64,000 nt of DNA. Origin: Myxococcales bacterium (GTDB lineage: Bacteria; Myxococcota_A; Polyangia; Haliangiales; Haliangiaceae). Both the position numbers and the translations under genes were made by a program. Of the stretch, positions 53,518-64,000 are shown in pieces (the first letter of the stretch is position 1; every line of letters begins with the position of its first letter). A model generated the notes under the pieces. The model worked only from the letters and a program-made list of their open reading frames with translations. It did not search any database and was not told the origin of the DNA. The stretch lies in NCBI GenBank assembly GCA_024222395.1, contig JAAEPE010000334.1, forward strand, positions 1 to 64,000. The letters run 5' to 3'.

Positions 53518-56453
53518 TGACTTCGCCGCTCGAAAGTACGTCAGCCCAAGGCGATTCATCCGGCGCTCTGAGCCTCCGGGGCACCCTCTGGTCGGATAGC
53601 AAGAACGCCATGGTCGCGACACTGCTCGGTCTTGCGGCGGTGGCACTTATCGACTTCATTGCAACGGTCTGGGTTGCCCCCGGGCCTCCGCAGGTTGCGA
53701 CACTCTTGCGCTACGTGCTCCTTGAGCTGAGTCTTTGCGCTGTCCTTGGCATCTTGGCCCTCCCCCTAATGGTGAGCACAAGCATTGTTGCCCGAGGCTT
53801 TCACCTCTTACTCGGGAAAGGCCAACGATGGGCCGGTCTCTTTGGCCCCTCCGCCCCCAGCCGCAGTGGTCGCAAGCTCGCCTCGTGCCTCTGGGCACTG
53901 TGCATCAGCGGGAGCCTATACCTCGGCGCCTCCACACTGATGTCTCTCAAACTCGGCGCGATGTTCAAGGAGCCGCAACTCACTGCGCTCGTCCTCGCCT
54001 TCGCCCAGCTCGTAGTTGCACTCGCGCTCTTGGGCCTCGCATTTCTCCTCAGCCTAGGTGTCCAGCGACTTGGGCGCCTACTTCCGGCTAATGCGGGGCC
54101 ACTAAACCCCTTCACCTCAGTGCCTGCTGCGGCCATCGCACTGGTGCTCATAGGATGGCCTCTCGTCATCCTAGTCTTGCGAGCGCTTCCCCAACTCGCT
54201 CCTTACGTTCCTTGGCGCCACATGCTGTCTCTTGGGAGTTTTGCCCTCGGCGTATGGGCCTCGGGTCAACTCTTGGCCAGACGTGGGCGGCTCCTTCCTG
54301 CCTCGGGTCGCAAGCAACTTATCACCGTCGCTGTCTCGGTATTTCTCTGCGCCACGCTCTTCCCCATAACTCTGATCAAGCTCGGAGCGGACCAGGACAC
54401 CAAGGCCCTAGCCATCTCGTCCTCCCCTACCCTAGCTACCGCAATGAACCTCGTGCGCAGAGCCAACGACTTCGACGGCGACGGCTTTGGCTCACTCCTA
54501 GGCGAGAACGACTGCGGTGCTTTCAATGACAAAGTACATCCCCTAGCGCGCGACATTCCCGACAACGGCATTGACGAGAATTGCGACGGCAGGGATTTCA
54601 AACTTGGCCGCCTTCCAAGCTACAAGAGTGGCGAGAAGATGCCGATCCCCGAGGCCTATCAACAGGACTGGAACGTTCTACTCATCACCGTCGATACGGT
54701 TCGCTACGACCACACAAGCTTCGGCGACTATAAGCGAAACACCACTCCCAGGCTCGCAGAGTTTGTGAAGCGCTCGGCAAACTTTGTCTTCGCGAACGCG
54801 CCATCCGCCGGAACGATGGCCTCAATACCGGCCATCCTCACTTCAAAGTTCTTCCACTCGGGGATAGCACTGAAGGAGGACATCCCGAGGGGATCGCCTC
54901 CGAAGCTAAAGCCCTCCAACACCCTCATACACGAGGTCTTCAAGAAGAAGGGCTATCGCACCGGCGCCATCCTCTCCCATGAGTACTTCAACGACTGGGG
55001 CATGGACCAAGGGGTTGACGACTACGACAACACGGTCGGCAAGAAGCGTGATCCATATGGCGTGACATCCCCGAAACTAACGGACCGCAGCATCGCCTGG
55101 ATTGGCAAGCAGGGCAGCAAGAAGTGGTTTCTCTGGACTCACTACATCGATCCGCACGGTCGCTACGTGAGCCACCCAGGCGAGACTAGCTACGGGGAAA
55201 GCGAGATGGACCTCTACGATGGCGAGCTGCATTTCACTGACAAGCATCTTGGCAACCTGCTCGACTACGTGGCCCGAAGTCCGGCAGGCAAGAACACCAT
55301 CATTGCCATCACCAGCGATCACGGTGATGCCTTTGGGGAGCACGGCTACATCAACCACGCCCAAGACCTGCACCGCGAAATACTGCACGTACCTCTCATT
55401 TTCTATGTGCCAAATATCGAGCCCCGGGCAATCACCGGTGCCGTTTCTCCTATCGATATCTTCCCGACCCTAGCGGACTTGATCGGCGCAGACATAAGCG
55501 CCCTTGGCGTCGAAGGAGAGAGTTTGGTTCCGCAACTCTTCTACGGCAGGGACGCCGAAGAGCGCGTCGTATTCTCCGAGACGAACTTCCCAAAGCCCCT
55601 ACGAGCGGCCGTCAACAGCAGATACAAACTGATACTCGACCTCAAGAATAATGTCTCCAGACTCTGGGACCTCAAAAAGGATCCAATGGAGAAGAAGAAT
55701 GTCTGGACCACCGACAAGACGGCCTACAAAGAGATGCGCGGCTATCTCAACGAGTGGCTTGAGCGAGTTTTGTACTCCCGGGATGCGGAGAGCAATCAGA
55801 CCATAGCAAAACTCGCTGACCACTTGGTTCGAGATAGGCCTGCGAGTGCGACTCCCGTCGAAGGCGTCGCGGCAGACGATGGCAAGATCGTCGTCGATAG
55901 CTTTGAGCTCGACGTCGCCAAGGCAATCGCGGGCAAGCCTCTAGAAATCCAGGTCTACTACCGGGTCGCAAAGCCTGGTGCCCCGGATATGAAGATTCAA
56001 CTCGAGGCCTGGGTGGCCGAGGGCCCAAATAGGACGCGTCCAGCCAAGAGTCGTCTTGGGCTCACAGGCGGAGGCATGTTCCCAAGCAGCCGCTGGCATC
56101 ACGGTGAGCTTGTCCGTGATCGCATGAAGATCTCTCTGCCCACCGCATGGAAGAAGGAGAGCGGCCCGGCAAAGGTCATGCTGGGCCTTCGCTTCAAGGA
56201 CAACACCAAGAGCACCCCAAAGAAGGGCCCTATTTCCCTAGAAGGCCCTCTCCGAGAAGGCACCTCTGACCTCGTCATGATTGGCGAGTTCACGATGCCC
56301 GAGCCAGTCTCGGACGCGCCCACACCCCCGAAGCCGCTACCGGGCAAGGGGCTGCCAGGCAAGGGGCTACCAGGCAAGGGGCTACCAGGCAAGACGGTGC
56401 CACGTGCACCTGCTCTCAAGCGTGCCCTCAAGACGAAGAAGTCCGCCCCGTAG
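53517..56453 (+). CDS. Membrane sulfatase/phosphotransferase-family protein with EF-hand-like insert
   Basis: 978 aa. Six or so membrane helices occupy ~25-285. A Ca-binding-like segment follows (DFDGDGFGSLLGENDC to GIDENCDG), resembling the MopE-type metal-binding motif of myxobacterial exoproteins. The alkaline-phosphatase-fold catalytic domain starts with LLITVDTVRYDHTSF and includes ITSDHGDAFGEHGY. The formylglycine motif CxPxR is absent (APSAGTMASIPAILTS), so a Thr or Ser may be the nucleophile, as in phosphoethanolamine/phosphoglycerol transferases. The C-terminus has four LPGKG repeats. GTG 53517 is the start: AGAGGA lies 6 bases upstream and it overlaps the glycosyltransferase stop. 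It probably modifies an envelope glycan or lipid. Confidence 0.82.
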   Translation: MTSPLESTSAQGDSSGALSLRGTLWSDSKNAMVATLLGLAAVALIDFIATVWVAPGPPQVATLLRYVLLELSLCAVLGILALPLMVSTSIVARGFHLLLGKGQRWAGLFGPSAPSRSGRKLASCLWALCISGSLYLGASTLMSLKLGAMFKEPQLTALVLAFAQLVVALALLGLAFLLSLGVQRLGRLLPANAGPLNPFTSVPAAAIALVLIGWPLVILVLRALPQLAPYVPWRHMLSLGSFALGVWASGQLLARRGRLLPASGRKQLITVAVSVFLCATLFPITLIKLGADQDTKALAISSSPTLATAMNLVRRANDFDGDGFGSLLGENDCGAFNDKVHPLARDIPDNGIDENCDGRDFKLGRLPSYKSGEKMPIPEAYQQDWNVLLITVDTVRYDHTSFGDYKRNTTPRLAEFVKRSANFVFANAPSAGTMASIPAILTSKFFHSGIALKEDIPRGSPPKLKPSNTLIHEVFKKKGYRTGAILSHEYFNDWGMDQGVDDYDNTVGKKRDPYGVTSPKLTDRSIAWIGKQGSKKWFLWTHYIDPHGRYVSHPGETSYGESEMDLYDGELHFTDKHLGNLLDYVARSPAGKNTIIAITSDHGDAFGEHGYINHAQDLHREILHVPLIFYVPNIEPRAITGAVSPIDIFPTLADLIGADISALGVEGESLVPQLFYGRDAEERVVFSETNFPKPLRAAVNSRYKLILDLKNNVSRLWDLKKDPMEKKNVWTTDKTAYKEMRGYLNEWLERVLYSRDAESNQTIAKLADHLVRDRPASATPVEGVAADDGKIVVDSFELDVAKAIAGKPLEIQVYYRVAKPGAPDMKIQLEAWVAEGPNRTRPAKSRLGLTGGGMFPSSRWHHGELVRDRMKISLPTAWKKESGPAKVMLGLRFKDNTKSTPKKGPISLEGPLREGTSDLVMIGEFTMPEPVSDAPTPPKPLPGKGLPGKGLPGKGLPGKTVPRAPALKRALKTKKSAP
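56340..56399. repeat. 15-bp coding repeat, four copies, in the sulfatase tail
   Basis: Four direct units of CCAGGCAAGGGGCTA with small changes encode Leu-Pro-Gly-Lys-Gly repeats near the C-terminus of the sulfatase-family protein. Confidence 0.85.
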
Positions 56454-56486
56454 CGTCCCCTTCCGGCCGCATCAAGAGCTGAAGAG

Positions 56487-57538
56487 CTAAACAGCCCTCG
56501 GTTGCTGCACCGCCGCCTGCACCCGTTTGCGCAGTGCCAGGGCGTACAGCGCACCAAAGACGAAGCCTCCCAAGTGTGCAAACCACGCCACCCTGCCGGC
56601 CTCGAGATAGATCATGAGAACCTGGAGGCCCACCCACAGTCCAAAATACCAAATCGTACTTAGCTTGACGAGGAAGATGACGATCATGGCCCACACTTTG
56701 ACCCTGGGGAAGAGCGCGAGATACGCGTCCATAAGCCCCGAGATTGCGCCAGAGATCCAGAGGAGAGGTACGTCTGAATTTCCCTCCGCAGCGATATGCG
56801 CCAGGTTGCCTGCGATAAGAGCCCCATATAGAGCAAGGCGAAGTGTAGTTTGCGCAAACGATCCTCCACATTGTCACCAAAGATCCAGAGCATCCACATC
56901 TTGCCAATGAGATGCATCCAACCGCCATGGAGAAAGCCAGCAGTGACCAAGGTCCAAAGATGCTGCCCCCCAAGAATATCCGACGGCACCATCAGAAATT
57001 CTCTGTAGTGCTCGATGAGGTAGCTCTCGTAATTCACCTGCTAAAAGAACGTCACTAACACCGCCGTGAGCAGCGAATAAACTAAGACCGGCCGGTGACG
57101 GACCGGATTCCACACCTCGAGAGGAAACTGTGTGAGCAACTGGAATATGTACGACTTGATGGTGCCCTTGCGCGAGTTCATCGCCTCGGCATGTATCGCC
57201 GAATCCTGCATGAGCTGCCTCAGGTGTGTTGCCTCGTCTCGATCGAACCACATGCTGTGGCACTTCCTGCACGCATCAATCTCGAGAGCCGTCTCGTTGA
57301 GCGAGAGGTGGTAAGCATCGAGGCGCTCGCGGCATCTCGGGCAGATGAGTTTCGACGAGCAGACGATTTCGCTACGTAGTCTTGTTTCCAGAACTCGGGA
57401 TGCGCCTCGGGGCCGAACTGCTCAACCGCGAGGCGGTGATCGACGAAGGTTCCCTCGCAGCGCTGGCAGTGGTCGAGTTCTTCGCCTCGGTGGGGGGTAG
57501 GGAGTTAGGTGGAAGGTGCACCGAGGACAAGGACGCAT
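56487..57538 (-). pseudogene. Broken rhomboid-family intramembrane serine protease with zinc-ribbon N-terminus
   Basis: Joining the frames gives one protein: ATG 57538 (MRPCPRCTFHLTPYP), zinc-ribbon-like CxxC pairs (HCQRCEG; LICPRC; DACRKCHSMWF), then a rhomboid domain. The fold marks survive: LHGGWMHLIGKMWMLWIFGD, the catalytic Ser in WISGAISGLMDAY and the His in WFAHLGGFVFG. Lesions, in reading order: a +1 shift in a run of six C (57492-57497); a -1 shift at about 57340-57375; an in-frame TAG at 57041-57043 (FF-stop-QVNYES); and a -1 shift at a run of four G (56822-56825). Two lie in homopolymers, so read errors must be excluded, but neighbours are intact. It was probably a membrane protease; now likely inactive, or read by recoding. 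Confidence 0.85.
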
Positions 57539-57654
57539 GGGCTGCGAACCGTAGCACGTACACCCGCGAGGGCGCTGCGGCGGATACCGTGAGGCGACCT
57601 GGCAGAGCGCCTATCGGAGCGCCCAGCCCGACGATTGGGCGGGCGCTGCTCAAT

Positions 57655-58419
<765 letters not shown>

Positions 58420-58428
58420 CGGTCGCTC

Positions 58429-60341
<1,913 letters not shown>

Positions 60342-60345
<4 letters not shown>

Positions 60346-61031
60346 ACTGTTGCCTTCACCCATCCCGCGAGGACCGCGATTGGCATAGAGCAGTTGCCGA
60401 TAAGAACAAGGGTGGCAATGCTAGGGCCCGCCATCTTGATCATGCCGTTGTACTTGGGATGGTTGATCCCCAAGCTCTGAAAGAGACTGGTGACGCCGTG
60501 GCTCAAGTGGAAGCAGAGCACGAGCATCGCTACGAGGTAGCTCGCGGCGACTGCGACGTTTTGGAAACCGAGAACGGTCATGTTGTAGACGTCGTGCCGG
60601 CCGTACTCATCGAGCAAGTTGAAGTTCGCCTTGAGTGGGCCACCACCGAGGGTGAGTTGCACCAGGTGGAATATAAGGAAGAGGATGAGAATGATGCCGC
60701 CCCACTTCATGGTGCGAGAGGCAAAGCTGCTCTTGTCCTTGAAGGCCATCTTGTACTTGACGGGACGCGCCGCGCTGTTCATCGAGACCAGGCGCATGGC
60801 ACTATAGATGTGGACAAGCACTGCGAGCACAAGCCCACCGCGCATTATCCAGAGAAGCACGCCAAGGCTCTGAAGCTTGACCGCGTAGGCATTGATGGCG
60901 GCCTGGCCCATGAAGATTTGAAGGTTGCCCAGCATGTGCGCCAAGACAAAGCCAAGCAGCATCAGACCGGTGATGGCCATCAGGTGCTTGGCGCCAATAG
61001 ACGATTTTATGTAGTTCCCGAACCAGCTCAT
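60342..61031 (-). CDS. sdhC: Succinate dehydrogenase cytochrome b558 subunit
   Basis: Membrane anchor (229 aa) of class B complex II, a single five-helix subunit carrying two haems. The first helix starts at [20 protein letters not shown] with the conserved His; further His residues are in [20 protein letters not shown] and LCFHLSHGV, fitting two bis-His haems. No sdhD is needed. The start ATG 61031 follows GGAGGAACC, a strong ribosome binding site, and begins [11 protein letters not shown] as in the family; an upstream extension to 61097 is not used. It is the first gene of sdhCAB. The 212-base region upstream has no recognised gene. Confidence 0.95.
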
Positions 61032-61243
61032 GGTTCCTCCTCGAAGATTCAATTTCCCGCGTGACGACGCAAGATACGGCGCAAAGCAGCGAAACATTTG
61101 AGACCCAGCCGTGTAGCAGTCTGGGTCGATCTAGGTCAACTTCGTGTCAGTGGGATCCGAGGCAGCGATCCCCCAAAACGAGGCTCGGGACTGGGGGGGA
61201 CGCGACACCCTTTCGCGGGATTTCTGCGGCGGAGAGCGCCGGC

Positions 61244-62209
61244 TCAGAAGTGCCGAACTACGACCTTGCCTGCGCCAGCTCTTATTTCGAGCTGGGCCGG
61301 ACGCACCTTTGAGCGAGTACTCGCAAAGCGTCCGAATTGGCCTCGCCATGGTGCCCCCTCGGCGGGTCTCGAAGCATTGAGCTCCGCCCCGAGCATGACC
61401 TTGGCGGCGATGACTTCCATCGTCACCGGGGTCGCGCCGTGGAAGCGTACCGAGACATCGCCCTTGCGGCTCGACACCTGGTACTTGCCCCCAAGCTTGG
61501 GTTCGACGACAAGCTCGATATCGCCGAAGACGGACTGCATGGTCATCGCATCAACCTTGAGCCCCTCCCCTACGATGGTGCCACGGACAAGTTTGGCCTC
61601 AAGGCGCTTTCCGCGCACCGTGTCGAGCCTCAGCTCCCCTGCGATGCCGCTCGCCACGAGCTCGCCCAGCACCTGGGTGAACTCCTGCTCCCCGCGGCGC
61701 AGATCACTCACGATTACGCCAGATACATGCTTGACTTCGATACGCCCGTCGTCGACTAGTAGCTTTGCGCCATTATCAAGACCGCTTACTCGCAGATTTC
61801 CCTTCCATAGCTCGGCCTCAAGCACCGTGGAATGAGGCACGAACACCACCAAATCCACGGCAATACTGCCAGCGGCAATGGGCCTCGCCTCGGCGCCTGC
61901 GCGCAAGGTAGTTCGAATCTGAACACGACCGCTAGCGTCTGGCACCAGAGAGACAACCAAGCGATCCAGAGTCTCTTTATCCAATGCTCGCTTGAAACTC
62001 TGAATCGCGATACCAGGCCTGTCGTGGCCGCGCACTGATACATCTCCCAGGCGATTGTCTACCACCACCGAAGCAATCTCTACGCCATCCGGCGCTTCGA
62101 CATCGACGGCGTCCCGCTCGTATACCCCCTTTGCTTCTTCGGCTTGCGCCTGTGAACTTAGGGCACAGATGCCGCAAAGGATGAGCGCAGTTACAAGCGC
62201 AGGTCTCAT
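61244..62209 (-). CDS. Secreted DUF4097-family beta-strand repeat protein
   Basis: 321 aa with a signal peptide (MRPALVTALILCGICALSSQ, cleavage after AQA). The mature part is a row of short beta strands (VVVDNRLGDVSVRGHD; VDGRIEVKHVSG-like; QSVFGDIELVVEPKLGG; SSRKGDVSVRFHG) that fits the DUF4097/putative-adhesin right-handed beta solenoid. These are often encoded beside ECF sigma/anti-sigma genes as envelope-stress components. Its start overlaps the anti-sigma gene by 4 bases (ATGA), so it is the third member of that operon. Its biochemical role is unknown. Confidence 0.75.
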   Translation of the reverse strand: MRPALVTALILCGICALSSQAQAEEAKGVYERDAVDVEAPDGVEIASVVVDNRLGDVSVRGHDRPGIAIQSFKRALDKETLDRLVVSLVPDASGRVQIRTTLRAGAEARPIAAGSIAVDLVVFVPHSTVLEAELWKGNLRVSGLDNGAKLLVDDGRIEVKHVSGVIVSDLRRGEQEFTQVLGELVASGIAGELRLDTVRGKRLEAKLVRGTIVGEGLKVDAMTMQSVFGDIELVVEPKLGGKYQVSSRKGDVSVRFHGATPVTMEVIAAKVMLGAELNASRPAEGAPWRGQFGRFASTRSKVRPAQLEIRAGAGKVVVRHF

Positions 62210-62934
62210 GGGGAGCCCTCGGCCACCAGCAACTCGCCAGCAAGAGCGGACTGCAAGAAGGAAATCTCAGCGCGGTACGTCGCATAGATTGGGTCCCGCG
62301 AAGCGATGAGCGATGAACTATCCCCGATTGCCAGACGCTGCTCGATGGCGGCACGTCGAAACCCCACGAGCTTCGCATCGACCGCAGCAGTCACGGGATC
62401 ACTCCACGACGAGCGATCCTCGGCAAGCATGTCGCGAAGCTCCTCGATGGTCTGGTGATAGGCCATATCCGCCTCTGACAGCGCCTTATAGCGCACCTGT
62501 GCCACAGACTCGGGAGCTAGTGGCACTGCCTCCGCGCCCTGTCGCGCCACACCCGCCGTGGGCACGTTCAGCGACTCATCCGCTCCTAGCTCGCCCGTTC
62601 CCAAATAGAACGTGAGTACAGCGGCAGTGCAAAGGCAGGCTCCGGCGACTCCGAGGGCTCGGTACTGGGATGCAAGCCACCGCCATCCGGCTGACCGCTC
62701 GCTATCAGCAATCTCCGCTTCAGCAATTGTCTTAGAAATACCCTCCCACACGTTGTGTGGGGGATCTAGCGGCTCGAGGTTTGCGACAAGGGCGAGCAGC
62801 GCAGACTCCTGTTCGAAGAGACCTTCGCAGCCAGCACACTGGCGCAAATGCCCACGAACGGCGGCGGTCTCCTCATCGTTCAAATCACCGTCGAGATAAG
62901 CACTCGACTTTGCCTTGGCTTCCTTGCAACGCAA
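62206..62934 (-). CDS. Anti-sigma factor with zinc-finger domain
   Basis: Membrane-anchored regulator predicted to hold the ECF sigma factor encoded just before it. The N-terminus is a zf-HC2 domain: Cys2-3 region (RCKEAKAKSSAYLDGDL) and HLRQCAGC, the HxxxCxxC signature. One membrane helix follows at about residues 110-135 (RALGVAGACLCTAAVLTFYL). The periplasmic part is charged and helical. I use TTG 62934: GGAG sits 8 bases upstream inside the end of the sigma gene, giving 242 aa; a longer frame to 63201 overlaps the sigma gene and is unlikely. It overlaps the DUF4097 gene by 4 bases. Confidence 0.85.
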   Translation of the reverse strand: MRCKEAKAKSSAYLDGDLNDEETAAVRGHLRQCAGCEGLFEQESALLALVANLEPLDPPHNVWEGISKTIAEAEIADSERSAGWRWLASQYRALGVAGACLCTAAVLTFYLGTGELGADESLNVPTAGVARQGAEAVPLAPESVAQVRYKALSEADMAYHQTIEELRDMLAEDRSSWSDPVTAAVDAKLVGFRRAAIEQRLAIGDSSSLIASRDPIYATYRAEISFLQSALAGELLVAEGSP

Positions 62935-62939
62935 TGCAG

Positions 62940-63560
62940 TTACTCCGTCTTCCCGAGCGAGGGGCCGAGGATCTCGCGCATGCGCATGCGCGCCTTGTGC
63001 AACTGGGATTTCGAAGTACCAATGCGGCACCCGAGAATCTTCGCGCATTGCTCGTGGCTCTGACCTTCGATGTCGTGCAGCACCAATACAGCCCTGTACC
63101 CAGCAGGCAGACTCATGAGAGCGGCCTCGAGTCGTTTTGAAAGAGCCGGGTCGCGACTCGGAGGGGATTCCGCCGCTTCGTGCTCTGAGAGTTCTTCGCA
63201 CTCGGGACGTCGCTTGCGCTTACTCACGTGACTTAGCGAGCAATTCACCGCAAGACGGTAGATCCATGTTGAGAGTTGGCTGTCTCCTCGAAACTTCGCC
63301 AGGCCACGAAAGATCCTAACAAATACCTCTTGCACCACCTCTTCGGAATCCGGGGAGCCAACGATGCGTGTGACCAAGCCAAAGACCCGTCGTTTGTACC
63401 TGTGGTAGAGCAGCTCCATCGCCTTGCTCTCCCCCCGGCGACACGCCTCGACTAGCTCGGTATCGTCGGTTTCGATAGACGCAGTACGAGACCTCGGTTT
63501 GGGGCCAACGATGGCAAGAGCCTTAAGAGACGAGAGTGCTTCAGAGGTTCGGAGTGACAT
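62940..63560 (-). CDS. ECF-type RNA polymerase sigma factor
   Basis: Group 4 sigma factor. Region 2 is DDTELVEACRRGESKAMELL through EEVVQEVFVRIFRGLAKFRG and STWIYRLAVNCSL; region 4 is LEAALMSLPAGYRAVLVLHD followed by the helix-turn-helix SHEQCAKILGCRIGTSKSQL. About 30 unconserved residues precede region 2. The start is uncertain: ATG 63560 gives 206 aa, while ATGs at 63578, 63611 and 63632 are in frame; none has a good ribosome binding site. The anti-sigma gene begins 5 bases after its stop. It probably controls envelope genes, and may autoregulate the operon. Confidence 0.9.
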   Translation of the reverse strand: MSLRTSEALSSLKALAIVGPKPRSRTASIETDDTELVEACRRGESKAMELLYHRYKRRVFGLVTRIVGSPDSEEVVQEVFVRIFRGLAKFRGDSQLSTWIYRLAVNCSLSHVSKRKRRPECEELSEHEAAESPPSRDPALSKRLEAALMSLPAGYRAVLVLHDIEGQSHEQCAKILGCRIGTSKSQLHKARMRMREILGPSLGKTE

Positions 63561-63673
63561 AGGAGGGTTCCCTGGCATTGAGACCCAAGAGCGGCCTGGA
63601 GAGTTGCCCATTTGCGCAGGGTTTTCCCACATCCATTGCGAGCCTCACCACACCTGGCCTACAGTGCCACAAA

Positions 63674-64000
63674 ATGCCAGCCCTCCTGGTGATCTTCTTC
63701 ACGCTCTCCGGAGCTACCAGCCTGATTTTGCAGGTGGTTTGGGTGCGACGTCTGATCGGGGTCTTTGGGGCCTCGTCCTTGGCCATCGCCACTGTGCTCG
63801 CCACTTTCATGGCGGGCCTGGCGATCGGCTCATGGCTTGGAGGTCGCTGGGCAGACAAACTCGTGCGCTCAAAGGCGCCAGCCCCCATCAATAATCCCTT
63901 CTTCTACTACGGCGTTGCCGAGGTCCTGGTCGGCATAGCCGCCCTGATTATCCTTCCGCTCATCGACCAATACGCAGGTGCCAACGCCTGGCTCTGGCAA
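63674..64000 (+). CDS. Fused transporter/spermidine-synthase-like membrane protein, N-terminal part
   Basis: The first 109 codons are present and the gene leaves the window on the right. The sequence FFTLSGATSLILQVVWVRRL, then FGASSLAIATVLATFMAGLA and IGSWLGGRWADK, is typical of the membrane half of the MFS/spermidine synthase-like fusion family, in which a C-terminal spermidine-synthase fold is expected beyond the edge. Three hydrophobic segments are seen (6-25, 33-56, 80-100). ATG 63674 lies 113 bases from the divergent ECF sigma gene. The reaction is not known for most of this family. Confidence 0.75.
   Translation, partial: MPALLVIFFTLSGATSLILQVVWVRRLIGVFGASSLAIATVLATFMAGLAIGSWLGGRWADKLVRSKAPAPINNPFFYYGVAEVLVGIAALIILPLIDQYAGANAWLWQ

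Overview
The window looks like a chromosomal segment of a Myxococcota (deltaproteobacterial-type) bacterium of moderate GC content. The signs are Hanks-type Ser/Thr kinases next to an FHA-GAF-sigma54 activator, a MYXO-CTERM-like sorting tail, many large secreted lipoproteins with Cys-rich or beta-sandwich modules, giant TPR proteins, and an IF3 with a non-AUG (ATC) start and an Ala/Glu/Pro/Thr-rich tail like Dsg of Myxococcus xanthus. No phage, IS element, CRISPR array or plasmid function was recognised.

Layout. 1-3.4 kb (minus): translation cluster tRNA-Val(GAC), infC, rpmI, rplT, pheS, pheT (pheT cut by the window edge), with hairpins between infC/rpmI and rplT/pheS. 3.5-16.4 kb: a UbiB/ABC1 kinase-like gene, a convergent MYXO-CTERM secreted protein, then a plus-strand run of Ser/Thr kinase, TPR membrane protein and FHA-GAF-sigma54 activator (overlapping or 3 nt apart), followed by secreted or anchored proteins and a DECD-box RNA helicase. 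16.4-34.5 kb: a second Ser/Thr kinase, a small membrane protein, a metalloprotease-like lipoprotein, a PPC/cadherin-like lipoprotein, and two overlapping giant TPR paralogues of 2004 and 1767 aa. 34.7-39.1 kb: hutH-hutU-hutI for histidine breakdown. 39.2-50.0 kb (minus): a chemotaxis-type operon cheD, HDOD, cheY-cheX fusion, cheA, cheW, mcp, cheR, cheB, mcp, with a divergent FlhG/MinD-like ATPase. 51.2-56.5 kb: a GT-C membrane protein, a polyprenyl-phosphate sugar transferase and a sulfatase-family enzyme. 56.5-57.5 kb: a rhomboid protease gene broken by three frameshifts and an in-frame amber codon. 57.7-61.0 kb: sdhCAB. 61.2-63.6 kb: ECF sigma factor, zinc-finger anti-sigma factor and DUF4097 protein. 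From 63.67 kb: the start of a spermidine-synthase/transporter-like membrane protein.

How the genes work together. The kinase/TPR/FHA-activator operon could link Ser/Thr phosphorylation to sigma54 transcription; a sigma54-like site lies just after it. The che cluster is nearly complete: it has both methylation enzymes, CheD, a phosphatase domain fused to the response regulator, and two receptors that end in the same -FGF tail. Many proteins carry in-frame tandem repeats of 6-15 bp in disordered linkers or tails, which looks like a habit of this genome. The strongest items for follow-up are the decaying rhomboid gene, the CheY-CheX fusion with its intact phosphatase motif, the shared receptor tail, the paired giant TPR proteins, and the kinase-FHA-activator operon.
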